This document shows, piece after piece, positions 53,350 to 61,264 of a stretch of DNA of 64,000 bases. The position numbers and the translations under genes are program-made. Numbering within the stretch: the stretch's first letter is position 1; the number at the start of each line of letters is the position of its first letter. Source of the DNA: Pedobacter xixiisoli (lineage in GTDB: Bacteria; Bacteroidota; Bacteroidia; Sphingobacteriales; Sphingobacteriaceae); the NCBI RefSeq assembly GCF_900215335.1, contig NZ_OCMT01000002.1, forward strand, positions 868,001 to 932,000, written 5' to 3'. A model generated the notes under the pieces. The model was given only the letters and a program-made list of their open reading frames with translations, searched no databases and had not been told where the DNA came from.

Positions 53350-53829
53350 TCAACCCGGGGCTAATAAATGTTTGAGCTTTCGGCAAATAAGTAACATACC
53401 AATGGCTATACCCGCAGCCAAAATCCACCATAAAGAAGTGCCTGTTTTAAATACCTCACGTTGCTGTGCTTTTAACGAAACCCCTTCTTTACTTGTTGAG
53501 ACCTCGCTCTGCCATTGTTCCTGATCCTGCTTATCCTGTTGGGTACGCATGCTGAACTGCCGACTATTGCCATACCAAATCAGGCTATCTGCCGCTCCAA
53601 TAAAGCCATCTTTATTAACCGTAAACACCTCCCTAGGGTAAACCTTCAGCCAATTCGAACCATTGGAGCTGTCCAAGCTGAATAGATAGCTTTGCGCACT
53701 TTGCTTTCGTGTCCGTAGGCTCTGCAACTCTGTAAGCTTCTCCGTATGCATTCTTGTAGTTGAGGTCAGCTTGCGCTTGGCAGAACAGCTACACATTAAG
53801 CATAGCAATACATAAATTAATTGTTTCAT
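53350..53829 (-). CDS. Spanin-like lipoprotein with C-terminal transmembrane helix
   Basis: This protein has about 159 residues from the ATG at 53829. A lipoprotein signal (LIYVLLCLMCSC, likely lipid Cys near residue 15) anchors the N-terminus to the outer membrane; a single hydrophobic helix (about 132-150, WWILAAGIAIGMLLICRKL) anchors the C-terminus to the inner membrane. Between them is a polar, Gln-rich region. This is the layout of unimolecular spanins that fuse the two membranes in phage lysis. Its start overlaps the CHAP gene stop as ATGA, giving translational coupling. Confidence 0.72.
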   Translation of the reverse strand: MKQLIYVLLCLMCSCSAKRKLTSTTRMHTEKLTELQSLRTRKQSAQSYLFSLDSSNGSNWLKVYPREVFTVNKDGFIGAADSLIWYGNSRQFSMRTQQDKQDQEQWQSEVSTSKEGVSLKAQQREVFKTGTSLWWILAAGIAIGMLLICRKLKHLLAPG

Positions 53830-54311
53830 TTTGCTCCTCCTTTCGTATTGATCCAATCGGCATAGCACTTTATCGTTCTTACATGCCGCAGCTTGCGGTA
53901 CACGCCATCGCCTTCCCTACTGCCTACCATATTGGTATTGCCTTCGATGGTGTAAATCCAACTACCCTGTTGCCGTTCTACCAAACCTGCATGGGCAATC
54001 CGCCCTTTATCAGGAAAATAGATACCGAAAACACTTGCTGGTGTCACTTCGGAGATCAACCTCCCCTTTGGAAACAAGCTCGGACTCCAAGCCGTTTTAG
54101 GTTGTTTAAAACCCGCCTGCCCAAATACCCAGCTGACAAAAGAAGCACACCAAGGTTCGCCTTTTTTGTTGCCAGTATAAGCCAAGTATTGTTCTACCGC
54201 AGCTCCGTCGTTGTTGCCCGTGGCTTCACGGATGCCGATTTGGGATTTTGCAATGGAAATCAGTTGTTTGTTTTTTTGGGTGTTTTGTTTTTTGATTGAT
54301 TGATAAACCAT
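53826..54311 (-). CDS. CHAP/NlpC-type peptidoglycan hydrolase (endolysin-like)
   Basis: This protein has about 161 residues from the ATG at 54311. It has the CHAP-type core: QLISIAKSQIGIREATGNNDG, the catalytic Cys in GEPWCASFVSWVFGQAGF and the His in DKGRIAHAGLV. An upstream frame to 54434 would add a hydrophobic stretch, but it overlaps the holin-like gene and runs through sequence resembling intergenic filler. Without a signal peptide it would need the holin-like protein to reach the cell wall, as phage endolysins do. The end is ATGA-coupled to the spanin-like gene. Confidence 0.85.
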   Translation of the reverse strand: MVYQSIKKQNTQKNKQLISIAKSQIGIREATGNNDGAAVEQYLAYTGNKKGEPWCASFVSWVFGQAGFKQPKTAWSPSLFPKGRLISEVTPASVFGIYFPDKGRIAHAGLVERQQGSWIYTIEGNTNMVGSREGDGVYRKLRHVRTIKCYADWINTKGGAK

Positions 54312-54352
54312 ATTCCAAGAACTAAAGACGAAAGGCGAAGAACCATTGACGA

Positions 54353-54724
54353 CTAACAAATCGCGATCAGGGCGCCAATGGCCGAGCAAAGCAACAAGGC
54401 ATAGCAAGCCAAATAGATAAGATGTTGTTCCCATAAATCTAATATTTTAAGGTGATGAATCATTTCGTTAATGTCAGGCATCCCCATGCGTAATAACAGC
54501 AGGCGAAATAGCAGATATGAACTTACAACAGCTAACAGCCAGCAACAGAAAGCCAATAATATGACGTGCAGCATGCCGAAATCTACAAAGCCTACTATCG
54601 TGCCAAATGCACCAAACAGATAGGGCATTGCCAACCAACAGATGATGGTTATTGAAAGGATGTGCCAAAATCGTATTGGCAGTGGTTTTAATCGGTTGTT
54701 TAGATATAAAATAAGTGATTTCAT
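54353..54724 (-). CDS. Holin-like membrane protein
   Basis: This 123-residue protein has three hydrophobic segments (about residues 18-42, 46-70 and 100-122). The small size, three-helix topology and place 41 bases upstream of a peptidoglycan hydrolase fit a class I holin that forms holes in the inner membrane. No named holin family is recognised from sequence. It ends just before the hydrolase start. Confidence 0.65.
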   Translation of the reverse strand: MKSLILYLNNRLKPLPIRFWHILSITIICWLAMPYLFGAFGTIVGFVDFGMLHVILLAFCCWLLAVVSSYLLFRLLLLRMGMPDINEMIHHLKILDLWEQHLIYLACYALLLCSAIGALIAIC

Positions 54725-54751
54725 TTTCTTTAGTTTTATTTTTAAAAATAT

Positions 54752-54973
54752 TTATTCGTCATTCCTTTTAAAAAGGGAGATACGAAGTGCTCGACACAGC
54801 TTATCGTAATAGAGTAATTGGTATTTTTCTCCTCTACCGATAAAATCGGCATAAGTTATGTCGTCACCGATCTTAGGAAAGTCATTGCTTGTTTGTATTA
54901 TCCCTTCCAGCCCTCTGCCGTCATGGGACGTTGGCATAAGCGAGCTAAGTGGGGTAATAACCATCTCCAGCAC
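54752..54973 (-). CDS. Small protein upstream of the holin-like gene
   Basis: This 73-residue ORF starts at a GTG at 54973 or at the ATG at 54964, 27 bases before the holin-like gene. It has no hydrophobic helix. The segment DFPKIGDDITYADFIGRGEKYQLLYYDKLC looks like a small folded protein. There is no recognised family. The tight fit in the cassette supports it, but an ORF by chance cannot be excluded. Confidence 0.45.
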   Translation of the reverse strand: MLEMVITPLSSLMPTSHDGRGLEGIIQTSNDFPKIGDDITYADFIGRGEKYQLLYYDKLCRALRISLFKRNDE

Positions 54974-55006
54974 ATTGCTGCGCTAGAGATGGCACCTTAA
55001 ATTTGA

Positions 55007-55645
55007 TTAATTTGCTACCACTGTACCTAAATAAATACTGGTAGACACCTGCTTGTCATCGCTCGCAAAAAAAGCCATCCAAGCATGCAAGGTTTCTCCG
55101 ATAAAATTCGGTGGCAAGCTCAATACTGCGCCTGCCGAAACCCTAGTCGCCGTGTCATCAAATACGAACTCTTTGGTTACTGGATTGTAAACCAATAGTA
55201 CCGCTCGATCTGTAGGTTTGGCTAAGTTTGCCGTAGAATTATCTGCCCAGCTAAAGTTGATCTCGGCACCCGCTCCTGCTAACAAACTTGGCACTGCAGG
55301 GCTAGGCAACTCCCCTCGACTGAAGATCACCCTCGGATAATCGATCTCGAAGTTTGATGCATCTCCAACAACTGCCGCATTTAAATGGTAAGAAACTGCC
55401 GCATTGTAAGCAGTAAGACTACCTTTTACCGAACCATAACCAATATTGGTAAGTGTTTGAATAGGTTTGAGAAAACTTGTCACCAGCCCAAACCTCAGGC
55501 GTTGGTCCAACTGTAATCGACTTGGTGTTTTACTGCTCGCCTTAGGCAAACTTTTCATGTAACTGATCCCTTTCCAGCTACTGCCGACTACGGTACCTAC
55601 TTTTCCACTGAATACGCCTAGTATTCCTTTTTTATATGTTGCCAT
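55007..55645 (-). CDS. DUF6266-family protein
   Basis: This 212-residue protein has the family N-terminus GILGVFSGKVGTVVGSSWKGISYMKSLPK, a helical linker (RFGLVTSFLKPIQTL) and a beta-rich C-terminal half (INFSWADNSTANL, TDRAVLLVYNPVTKEFVF, AWMAFFASDDKQVS). DUF6266 proteins are widespread in Sphingobacteriaceae and of unknown function. It has no signal peptide. Being the first gene of a group with holin-, endolysin- and spanin-like genes, it is a candidate cargo released by that group. Confidence 0.85.
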   Translation of the reverse strand: MATYKKGILGVFSGKVGTVVGSSWKGISYMKSLPKASSKTPSRLQLDQRLRFGLVTSFLKPIQTLTNIGYGSVKGSLTAYNAAVSYHLNAAVVGDASNFEIDYPRVIFSRGELPSPAVPSLLAGAGAEINFSWADNSTANLAKPTDRAVLLVYNPVTKEFVFDDTATRVSAGAVLSLPPNFIGETLHAWMAFFASDDKQVSTSIYLGTVVAN

Positions 55646-56482
55646 ATCTTTAAAATTTAAAATGTTAGAAAATTTGTTTCCATTTTCTGCGCAGGCCTTT
55701 GCTTAAATGTTGAGTCAAAGGAAAGGGAAAAATACATAGATACCTCACATTCAAATCCTTATGAATGGATTTGAATAGCTTTGATCGTAATTGACTGCAT
55801 TTGAAAGCGATATGAGTTTGAGCTCCTCTCTACGCTGTGCGATCTATTGATATCTTTTGATGCTTGGTTTTAATGGTATCAATAAGCTTGGTTTCACTAC
55901 GGTTCTCCCCTCAAAGGCTATCGTGTGGACACAAATATTAGGACTTATCTTTGCCTCTATGCCGGCGGGTATCAAACTTTTTTCATTAGTATTTATGTTT
56001 TCATAGGTATTCAAGCTTGCTTCGCAGGTTGAAGCATCAAAAGTATGCAAAACCGAAGCTTTAGCGTAGCTCATTCATACAATTAAAATTACAACTACCT
56101 CATGAATAAATGCTTGTCAATCTCCTGAGGTGCCTTTCCACAAGGCCAACACATCAAAAAATAATATCGCTGCCTGTCAGAAATAGACAGGCTTAGGCTC
56201 GGTCTTGTTTAGCTTTCGGTCGTGCTTCTTTTTTTGATTTGGCTGGGCACTGGAGATTGACGGTCGTAATAGTGAGAAACAGTAGTTTTATGGACGTGGG
56301 CTAGCATTGAGCCGAAAAAAAATGTGTCCACATGGTAGCTCAAAGGTAGAGAGAAGGGCTTTGGAATAGCAGAGCCCAAAGAGGTATCGGCTTCGCTTCT
56401 TCTTCGCTAGTTCTTCGCTAACCCCCCTATTTAAGCAAAGGTTTAGCGAAGAAAGTACCTAGACAACACAAGCACAGCCCAA
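55646..56482. other. 837-base gap between the DUF6266 cassette and the LytTR gene
   Basis: No supported gene. There is a stem of GCCTGTC/GACAGGC at 56172-56192, and the word TGTGTCCACA-like appears at 55923-55933 (GTGTGGACAC) and 56330-56338 (GTGTCCACA). A 76-codon ORF (55844-56074, minus) has no family resemblance and is not called. The promoter of the DUF6266 gene should be in the first part. Confidence 0.4.
56411..56453 (-). terminator. Hairpin after the LytTR gene
   Basis: TTCTTCGCTAA (56411-56421) and TTAGCGAAGAA (56443-56453) form an 11-bp stem that can extend by CC/GG with one bulge. It lies 30 bases after the LytTR stop on its strand. No T run, so termination is uncertain. Further copies of TTCTTCGCTA are in the same stretch. 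Confidence 0.45.
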
Positions 56483-57310
56483 TTAATCAAGCTTTTTTGA
56501 CTCCGAATGCCGCTGTGCTTCAACCTCCGTCCACCAAGTGTTAAAAGCGTGCATCTCTTTACGGCTTACCCGAATACTCAAACGTAACAGCATGAGCAAA
56601 TTAAGCTGTATCGTATTGTTCCTTTTAATTAGCTCCATTACCGCACTACGGTTTACGATATGCGAACGCCTTACCAAATGAAACTGCTTTTCCGGCAAGG
56701 CAGTAAGGGCTTTGGTCAGGGAGATTTCCATAGGTTCGGGAATGCCATCAAAACCTACTGCATAGCAATACTTATTTTCGGCATATAGATAGGCAATTTC
56801 TACCAAGGGTAGTGGGAAGTCTAATGACTGGTCTACCTCAGATTTGCGCTCGGGTTTGTTACGTCTGCTCAGCTCCCTTTGATACATAAAGAAAAGCGCC
56901 CCATTCAGCAGAAAAATGGCCAGCGTATCTAAAAATAGGTAGCGTGTGAAATAATTGGTTTCTAAGATGTTTTTCTGATAAAGCAAAAAATACACCGACA
57001 CCCCAAGCGTGCAGAACAATAAAGGGATGGATACCGCCAGTAATAACTGACGAGGCCACCTTTTACGATAGCTACGTTGCCATGGATGATGGTTATCGAG
57101 CCATCGTGTGCCCCATATACTGCCTCTAATTACTACATAAGCAATAATGGTATTGAGCAGCCAAGCTAGGTAAAAGTTGATTTTTGTCAATAGAAATACT
57201 AACGGCGGATTTTCGACATAAACAAGCAAACAGAAAGTGGCTGCTGCTGCAATGAACAGGCTGGCAACTCTCCCAAAGTAGGAGAATTTACCTAAAATAG
57301 GTTTTTTCAT
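56483..57310 (-). CDS. Membrane-bound LytTR-type DNA-binding regulator
   Basis: This protein has about 275 residues from the ATG at 57310. It has four hydrophobic helices (about residues 12-35, 40-60, 88-112 and 122-140) followed by a cytosolic LytTR DNA-binding domain (about 160-255, with AYLYAENKYCYAVGFDG and FHLVRRSHIVNRSAVMEL, a standard LytTR core). The transmembrane part could sense the envelope state and control DNA binding without a separate kinase. It is upstream of the DUF6266 cassette on the same strand, separated by the repeat-rich gap. Confidence 0.9.
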   Translation of the reverse strand: MKKPILGKFSYFGRVASLFIAAAATFCLLVYVENPPLVFLLTKINFYLAWLLNTIIAYVVIRGSIWGTRWLDNHHPWQRSYRKRWPRQLLLAVSIPLLFCTLGVSVYFLLYQKNILETNYFTRYLFLDTLAIFLLNGALFFMYQRELSRRNKPERKSEVDQSLDFPLPLVEIAYLYAENKYCYAVGFDGIPEPMEISLTKALTALPEKQFHLVRRSHIVNRSAVMELIKRNNTIQLNLLMLLRLSIRVSRKEMHAFNTWWTEVEAQRHSESKKLD

Positions 57311-57634
57311 AAGTAGAGAAGGTGTTTTATAGGTGATGAGCAATGAGATTTCACTCGAATCTGAACTGACTTTTTGTTCAAGACCTCGAACTTTCAGGAT
57401 GACTTATCCTAGCGTGTGGTTTTTAACATCATGATGGTTTCATAAGCAAGAGGTTAGTAGATCAAAGCAATTTACGAAAAAGTCAAGAAATCATCCAAGT
57501 GATCGTCATCACAACAGAATTTACCACTCGTCAAAAATGAATATCCATTCGTCTAATTTATAGACCTTAAGCTTTGCAATAGTACTTTAAAGGCTCCATA
57601 TTGGCATTTTTATAAATCATTAACCTAAAAAACC

Positions 57635-58009
57635 ATGAAGTATCCATTTACCAATGAAGGCTTTGTACAGTTACAAAAACAACTTCAACAATTAGATGAC
57701 CAAGCGCTTTCAGCGGAAGCAGCGAAGATCAGGGCAGACTTTAGCCAATGGCTGCTTACGCATTTCGAATTAAGCCGTCGCCAAGAATCCTTTTTAGCGC
57801 AAATCAACCCCTCGGCGATTTCGCTGTATAGCGCAGAAACGGCATTTGCCGTAGAGAATCGCTTAATCGTTAGGCTCGACAAAGAGAAAGACAAGGATGA
57901 ACAGGGCAAGATCATCTGGAATGTAAGTAGCTTAAAGGCACAAGCTGGCATTGATCATTTCGAAGCGACTGGCACACTCACTTTTTACATCCGTTATACC
58001 GAAGTATAA
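57635..58009 (+). CDS. Uncharacterised small protein
   Basis: This 124-residue cytosolic protein has a helical first half (FVQLQKQLQQLDDQALSAEAAKIRADFSQWLLTHFEL) and a beta-rich second half (VENRLIVRLDKEKDKDEQGK, TGTLTFYIRYTEV). I do not recognise the family. It is the only gene on the + strand between the LytTR gene and the HTH gene, with which it is convergent. Confidence 0.55.
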   Translation: MKYPFTNEGFVQLQKQLQQLDDQALSAEAAKIRADFSQWLLTHFELSRRQESFLAQINPSAISLYSAETAFAVENRLIVRLDKEKDKDEQGKIIWNVSSLKAQAGIDHFEATGTLTFYIRYTEV

Positions 58010-58019
58010 GCCCACGCTT

Positions 58020-58053
58020 AGCAGCAAAAGTCATAAAGATGGCTTTTGCTGCT
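58020..58053. terminator. Bidirectional hairpin between two convergent genes
   Basis: AGCAGCAAAAGTCAT and ATGGCTTTTGCTGCT pair over 14 of 15 positions around AAAG. The hairpin overlaps the last codon of the leftward HTH gene (stop at 58031-58033). It probably ends both convergent transcripts; no T run is seen. Confidence 0.55.
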
Positions 58054-58300
58054 GCTTGATTTCCGTTATCATCGCTGATTTCGCGTAAAACCATTTACCT
58101 CCTATCTTTTTCGACAATAGTTGTTCGCTCTTTCTTAGGCGATATAAAGTAGCATCACTAATTTTTAGAAGTTGCTTCATATCAGCATTATCCAACCACT
58201 CTTCATCTTGAGAAAATGGCTTGGCTCCCAATAAGGCGTCCAACAGCTGTTGCTGTAAAGCCACAATGGTATCGAGGTATTTGAAAAGCTCTTTTTGCAT
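58031..58300 (-). CDS. Small helix-turn-helix protein (excisionase-like)
   Basis: This 89-residue protein has an HTH_17-type motif (EWLDNADMKQLLKISDATLYRLRKSEQLL) followed by the wing KKIGGKWFYAKSAM. The family is used in excisionases, integrative elements and small repressors. Nothing else of an element is nearby except a lysis-type cassette, so the role is unknown. Confidence 0.75.
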   Translation of the reverse strand: MQKELFKYLDTIVALQQQLLDALLGAKPFSQDEEWLDNADMKQLLKISDATLYRLRKSEQLLSKKIGGKWFYAKSAMITEIKQQQKPSL

Positions 58301-58374
58301 AGGTATTAGCTTAGAACCACAAATTAGGCAACACTACCACTCTATCACAAGCACCTTTAGATAAAAAAACGCTT

Positions 58375-58956
58375 ATGGAAAATTCTCTTTTTGTTAATTT
58401 ATTAAAAACTACTTATTGCTTATCAGAAAATGCAGAGAAACTGCTGCAAATTCGCATTAAAAAAGAATGGCTCCCCAAAGGCAGCGCTATTTTACGTCCC
58501 GGCGAGGTTTGCCGCTATATCTATTTTGTAGAAAAGGGCTTCTTAAGACACTTCAAGATGTCAGAACATATAGAATATACCACAGATTTTGTATGCCAAG
58601 GGCATTTCTGCACCGCTATAGACAGCATATTTACACAGCGGCAAAGTGAAGAGGGTATTTTGTGCGAAACAGATTGTGTACTGTACGCCCTCAATTACTA
58701 CGACTTAATGGCATTGGAGGACATCACCATAGAATTTACTTCACTATACAAACAGCTAATCTGCCATTACCTCAGTTTGATCAATCAAGAAAGAGACCTG
58801 TATCGATGGGCCAATGCTACCTCTAGATACGAATACCTCTGCCAAAATTATCCGAATATCAATAGGTATGTTAAGCGCAAAGATATTGCCTCCTACCTAG
58901 GTATTACCCAGCAATCGCTAAGCCGTATCCTCCACGAAAGTTTAACAAAAAGGTAA
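58375..58956 (+). CDS. Crp/Fnr-family transcriptional regulator
   Basis: This 193-residue protein has a cyclic-nucleotide-binding-like domain (residues about 20-125, LPKGSAILRPGEVCRYIYFVEKGFLRHF) and a C-terminal HTH (about 160-190, KRKDIASYLGITQQSLSRILHE). There are no Cys ligands for an Fe-S cluster of Fnr. The ligand is unknown; in Bacteroidota such proteins often respond to small electrophiles or are orphan. It starts at the ATG at 58375. Confidence 0.93.
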   Translation: MENSLFVNLLKTTYCLSENAEKLLQIRIKKEWLPKGSAILRPGEVCRYIYFVEKGFLRHFKMSEHIEYTTDFVCQGHFCTAIDSIFTQRQSEEGILCETDCVLYALNYYDLMALEDITIEFTSLYKQLICHYLSLINQERDLYRWANATSRYEYLCQNYPNINRYVKRKDIASYLGITQQSLSRILHESLTKR

Positions 58957-59035
58957 AACAAGCCAATGCATTTTTTACCAAAACGGTAAATGTGTATTGC
59001 ACCCAATGCGCCTAAATTAGCCCTAAACATCGTTT

Positions 59036-59284
59036 ATGTATGGCGACAAAAAATATTGGCCACTATTAGATCGGCTCCTGTCTTTAATCAAGCTTCAGCA
59101 AATGCGCAAGCCGAAAGATGGTGCCAAAAAATTAGGTTGTAGTGTACGCACTTTGAAATATCGTATTGCACGGCTACGCCAAGAGGGACATACTATTAAC
59201 TATGATAGGAAACTGCAACGGTATGTGTTGAGGGAGGAACAAGGAGTAAAGAGCAAGGAACAAGGAGCAAGGAGCAAGGAGTAA
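59036..59284 (+). CDS. Small HTH protein whose end runs into a repeat
   Basis: This 82-residue protein has an HTH at residues about 28-52 (GAKKLGCSVRTLKYRIARLRQEG), similar to the HTH_11 type. The last 14 residues (GVKSKEQGARSKE) are encoded by a minisatellite starting near 59239, so the natural C-terminus may have been lost or extended by the repeat. No partner domain is present. It follows the Crp-like gene on the same strand. Confidence 0.6.
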   Translation: MYGDKKYWPLLDRLLSLIKLQQMRKPKDGAKKLGCSVRTLKYRIARLRQEGHTINYDRKLQRYVLREEQGVKSKEQGARSKE

Positions 59285-59314
59285 GGAGTAAGGAACAAGG
59301 AGTAAAGACGAAGA
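59239..59314. repeat. Minisatellite of (C/T)AAGGAG units
   Basis: About ten degenerate copies of a seven-base word (CAAGGAG, TAAGGAG, TAAAGAG) in tandem. It overlaps the 3-prime end of the small HTH gene. Confidence 0.8.
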
Positions 59315-59395
59315 TCAAATAAAATGTGGTGGTTAGCTTGGTAAGTTAACTACTGCAGGTGTTACAGCCTACCAAAGTGGCTATCATAATTACCG

Positions 59396-59462
59396 TCATT
59401 GCGAGAGTTTACTCCGATTTATCGGAGAGGCCTGACACGGCAATCTGCAAGCTATGGCACCT
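59396..59462. repeat. Dispersed GTCATTGCGAG-type repeat
   Basis: The sequence GTCATTGCGAG, a CTCCGA/TCGGAG hairpin, and GGCAATCTGCAAG resemble a widespread intergenic repeat in Bacteroidota (GTCATTGCGAG...GCAATCTG). It lies between the HTH gene and the small exported protein. Confidence 0.6.
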
Positions 59463-59521
59463 AATTCTATCAACTAAACTTTTTCGTCTGCTTTTTCAAT
59501 GTAAAATAGCAGTCATTAACC

Positions 59522-59866
59522 ATGAAAAGAAATAAAATTCTTTTTGGCCTTGCAGCGCTAGTAATTGCGTTCGGCCTAATCTTTACAGCAAGTGCATTTA
59601 AAAGCAAAACAAGCACTAAATCTTTCACTTACTGGCAATACGAACCAGGTACAATGACTGGCATACGTGATGCTAGCAACTATACGCCCATTGCAGAGCC
59701 TGTAGAGCAACCTTGCGAATCAGGCGAAGATCTTCCCTGTGTACTGCGTGTAGACGAATCAATTGATGATGAAGGCAAGTTGGATGCCTACTTAAACAAT
59801 CTAACGACCTTCCCTTCCGATCAGGACATTGTAGATCATGCCATTTACAAAAAATTGCAAGACTAG
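59522..59866 (+). CDS. Small exported protein (DUF6520-like)
   Basis: This 114-residue protein has an N-terminal hydrophobic helix (residues about 6-25, ILFGLAALVIAFGLIFTASAF) and an exported tail with a Cys pair (PCESGEDLPC). The tail has an acidic composition. It resembles small Bacteroidota exported peptides of the DUF6520 type, whose function is unknown. The gene is followed by a strong terminator. Confidence 0.6.
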   Translation: MKRNKILFGLAALVIAFGLIFTASAFKSKTSTKSFTYWQYEPGTMTGIRDASNYTPIAEPVEQPCESGEDLPCVLRVDESIDDEGKLDAYLNNLTTFPSDQDIVDHAIYKKLQD

Positions 59867-59873
59867 AATTTTA

Positions 59874-59902
59874 GGCCGCTGCACCAACAGCGGCCTTTTT
59901 TT
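59874..59902. terminator. Bidirectional terminator between the small exported gene and the SusD gene
   Basis: GGCCGCTG and CAGCGGCC form a perfect 8-bp stem around CACCAA, followed by a run of seven T on the + strand. It stops the rightward transcript and may serve the leftward SusD gene, whose stop is at 59904. Confidence 0.92.
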
Positions 59903-59903
59903 G

Positions 59904-61256
59904 CTACCTAGGATTTTGTTGTAGACCCGATCGCTCAATCACATCTTCCGGAATGGCCAAGGCATAACGCAGACTATTCGGCTGCAGAACGGTGGTTTCA
60001 CCATTTATTGTTCTGCTCAGCACCAAATCATCACCCTCCAAATTCCACCTCTTGATATCATTCCAACGCAAGGTTCTAAAGGCAAGCTCCTTTCTTCTCT
60101 CCTTTTTTACCACCGTCAATAGCTCGGCCTTTGTCAAGCTGTTCAGCGGAACAAACGCTCCTGTTTTGTACCTGTTCAGCAATAAATAATTGAGATCGGC
60201 CATTGCTTCTTCCAGCCTGCCAGCTCGAGTATAGCTTTCCGCCCTGTTGAGCAGCAGCTCTCCGGTAGCGATACCCGTAAATATTGAAGCAGCGCCCGCA
60301 TAATAGCCCTTAAAGATATATGCGCTACCACTTGCCCTGTAAAAAATTACCTTGCGTAGATCATTAGCGTCATACAAGTTATAAAGTTCGGGGTTAACCA
60401 AGGCTCTCGCCTGTGATGCCGTACCAGGAGCAGGTGCCCTACCATCAAACAATACTTCTACATTATGTCTTAAAATTGGAAAATTGGCAGTGGTGCTTAA
60501 GGTGTTATAATTCATCAGCGCTTTAGCAATCTGTAAGGCACTGTCTGCATACAAGCCAGCATTTTCATAATCCCGCATCTGCAAATACGTTCTACTCAAA
60601 TAACCATAAGCACCCGCCTTCGATGCCCTCACCGGAGAAATATCTTGCGCTTTGAGGTGCGGCAATGCCGCCTTCAGATCGGTAACAATCTGTCTAAAAC
60701 TTTCTTCCAAGCTTGCCCTTTTTGAAACCTTATTGAAATCGGCATCTAACCTTAAGGGTATGCCAAGCGTATTACTGGCCGTTGCCTTGTCATAGGGCAT
60801 TGCCCAAACACCCACAATATTGAGAAACATCCTCGACCTATGGAACAAAGCCTGCGCCCTTACATAGTTAAGCCCCTCTCGGTCTGCAATATCATCTTTC
60901 TTTGCTTTCGCCGCATCCAATAAGGCATTACACACATAAACCACATCATAAGCACTTTTCCACGCATTAGATAAAGGCTTAAAAACATGGGCAGGTTGCC
61001 ACAGGTATAAATTCCTATCGTACTCGTCCCTAGCATTAAACACATCTGCTGTTACATAAGAATCGTCGGCACAGGCATTTGCTGTTCCAGGGTCGTTGCT
61101 GTTCATCGTGTTAAAAAAATCCAACAGTGCCTGCATATCCTTCAACGTTTCTATAGTGGCCAGAGATTGGTCTGGTCTGGCATCCAAATACTCTTTGCAG
61201 GAGGCAAAAATCCCTAATGCCCCCAACAGCATAAAAACATATAACTTCTTCATCAT
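59904..61256 (-). CDS. RagB/SusD family nutrient-binding outer-membrane lipoprotein
   Basis: This 450-residue SusD has a lipoprotein signal (LGALGIFASC). The helical core is present (YVRAQALFHRSRMFLNIVGVWAMPY, TGELLLNRAESYTRAGRLEEA), with the end LRYALAIPEDVIERSG. It lies 8 bases downstream of the SusC gene. No further PUL enzymes are on the left, so the substrate cannot be guessed. Confidence 0.94.
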   Translation of the reverse strand: MMKKLYVFMLLGALGIFASCKEYLDARPDQSLATIETLKDMQALLDFFNTMNSNDPGTANACADDSYVTADVFNARDEYDRNLYLWQPAHVFKPLSNAWKSAYDVVYVCNALLDAAKAKKDDIADREGLNYVRAQALFHRSRMFLNIVGVWAMPYDKATASNTLGIPLRLDADFNKVSKRASLEESFRQIVTDLKAALPHLKAQDISPVRASKAGAYGYLSRTYLQMRDYENAGLYADSALQIAKALMNYNTLSTTANFPILRHNVEVLFDGRAPAPGTASQARALVNPELYNLYDANDLRKVIFYRASGSAYIFKGYYAGAASIFTGIATGELLLNRAESYTRAGRLEEAMADLNYLLLNRYKTGAFVPLNSLTKAELLTVVKKERRKELAFRTLRWNDIKRWNLEGDDLVLSRTINGETTVLQPNSLRYALAIPEDVIERSGLQQNPR

Positions 61257-61264
61257 CTAAAAAT

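Noticed and set aside
52862..53363. CRISPR array
   Set aside because: The repeats are palindromic and unevenly spaced with repeated, not unique, spacers, and there are no cas genes.
54312..54434. Longer, signal-peptide-bearing start for the CHAP hydrolase
   Set aside because: It overlaps the holin-like gene by 82 bases and includes sequence similar to intergenic filler (ATTGACGACTAAC, AAAGACGAAAGG). It cannot be excluded without transcript data.
53350..55645. Complete prophage
   Set aside because: Only lysis-type genes are seen; there are no structural, packaging or integrase genes on either side within the window.
55844..56074. 76-codon ORF on the minus strand in the gap before the LytTR gene
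   Set aside because: Starts and stops look accidental, there is no recognisable domain, and the sequence resembles intergenic repeat material. It could be revisited if it is conserved.
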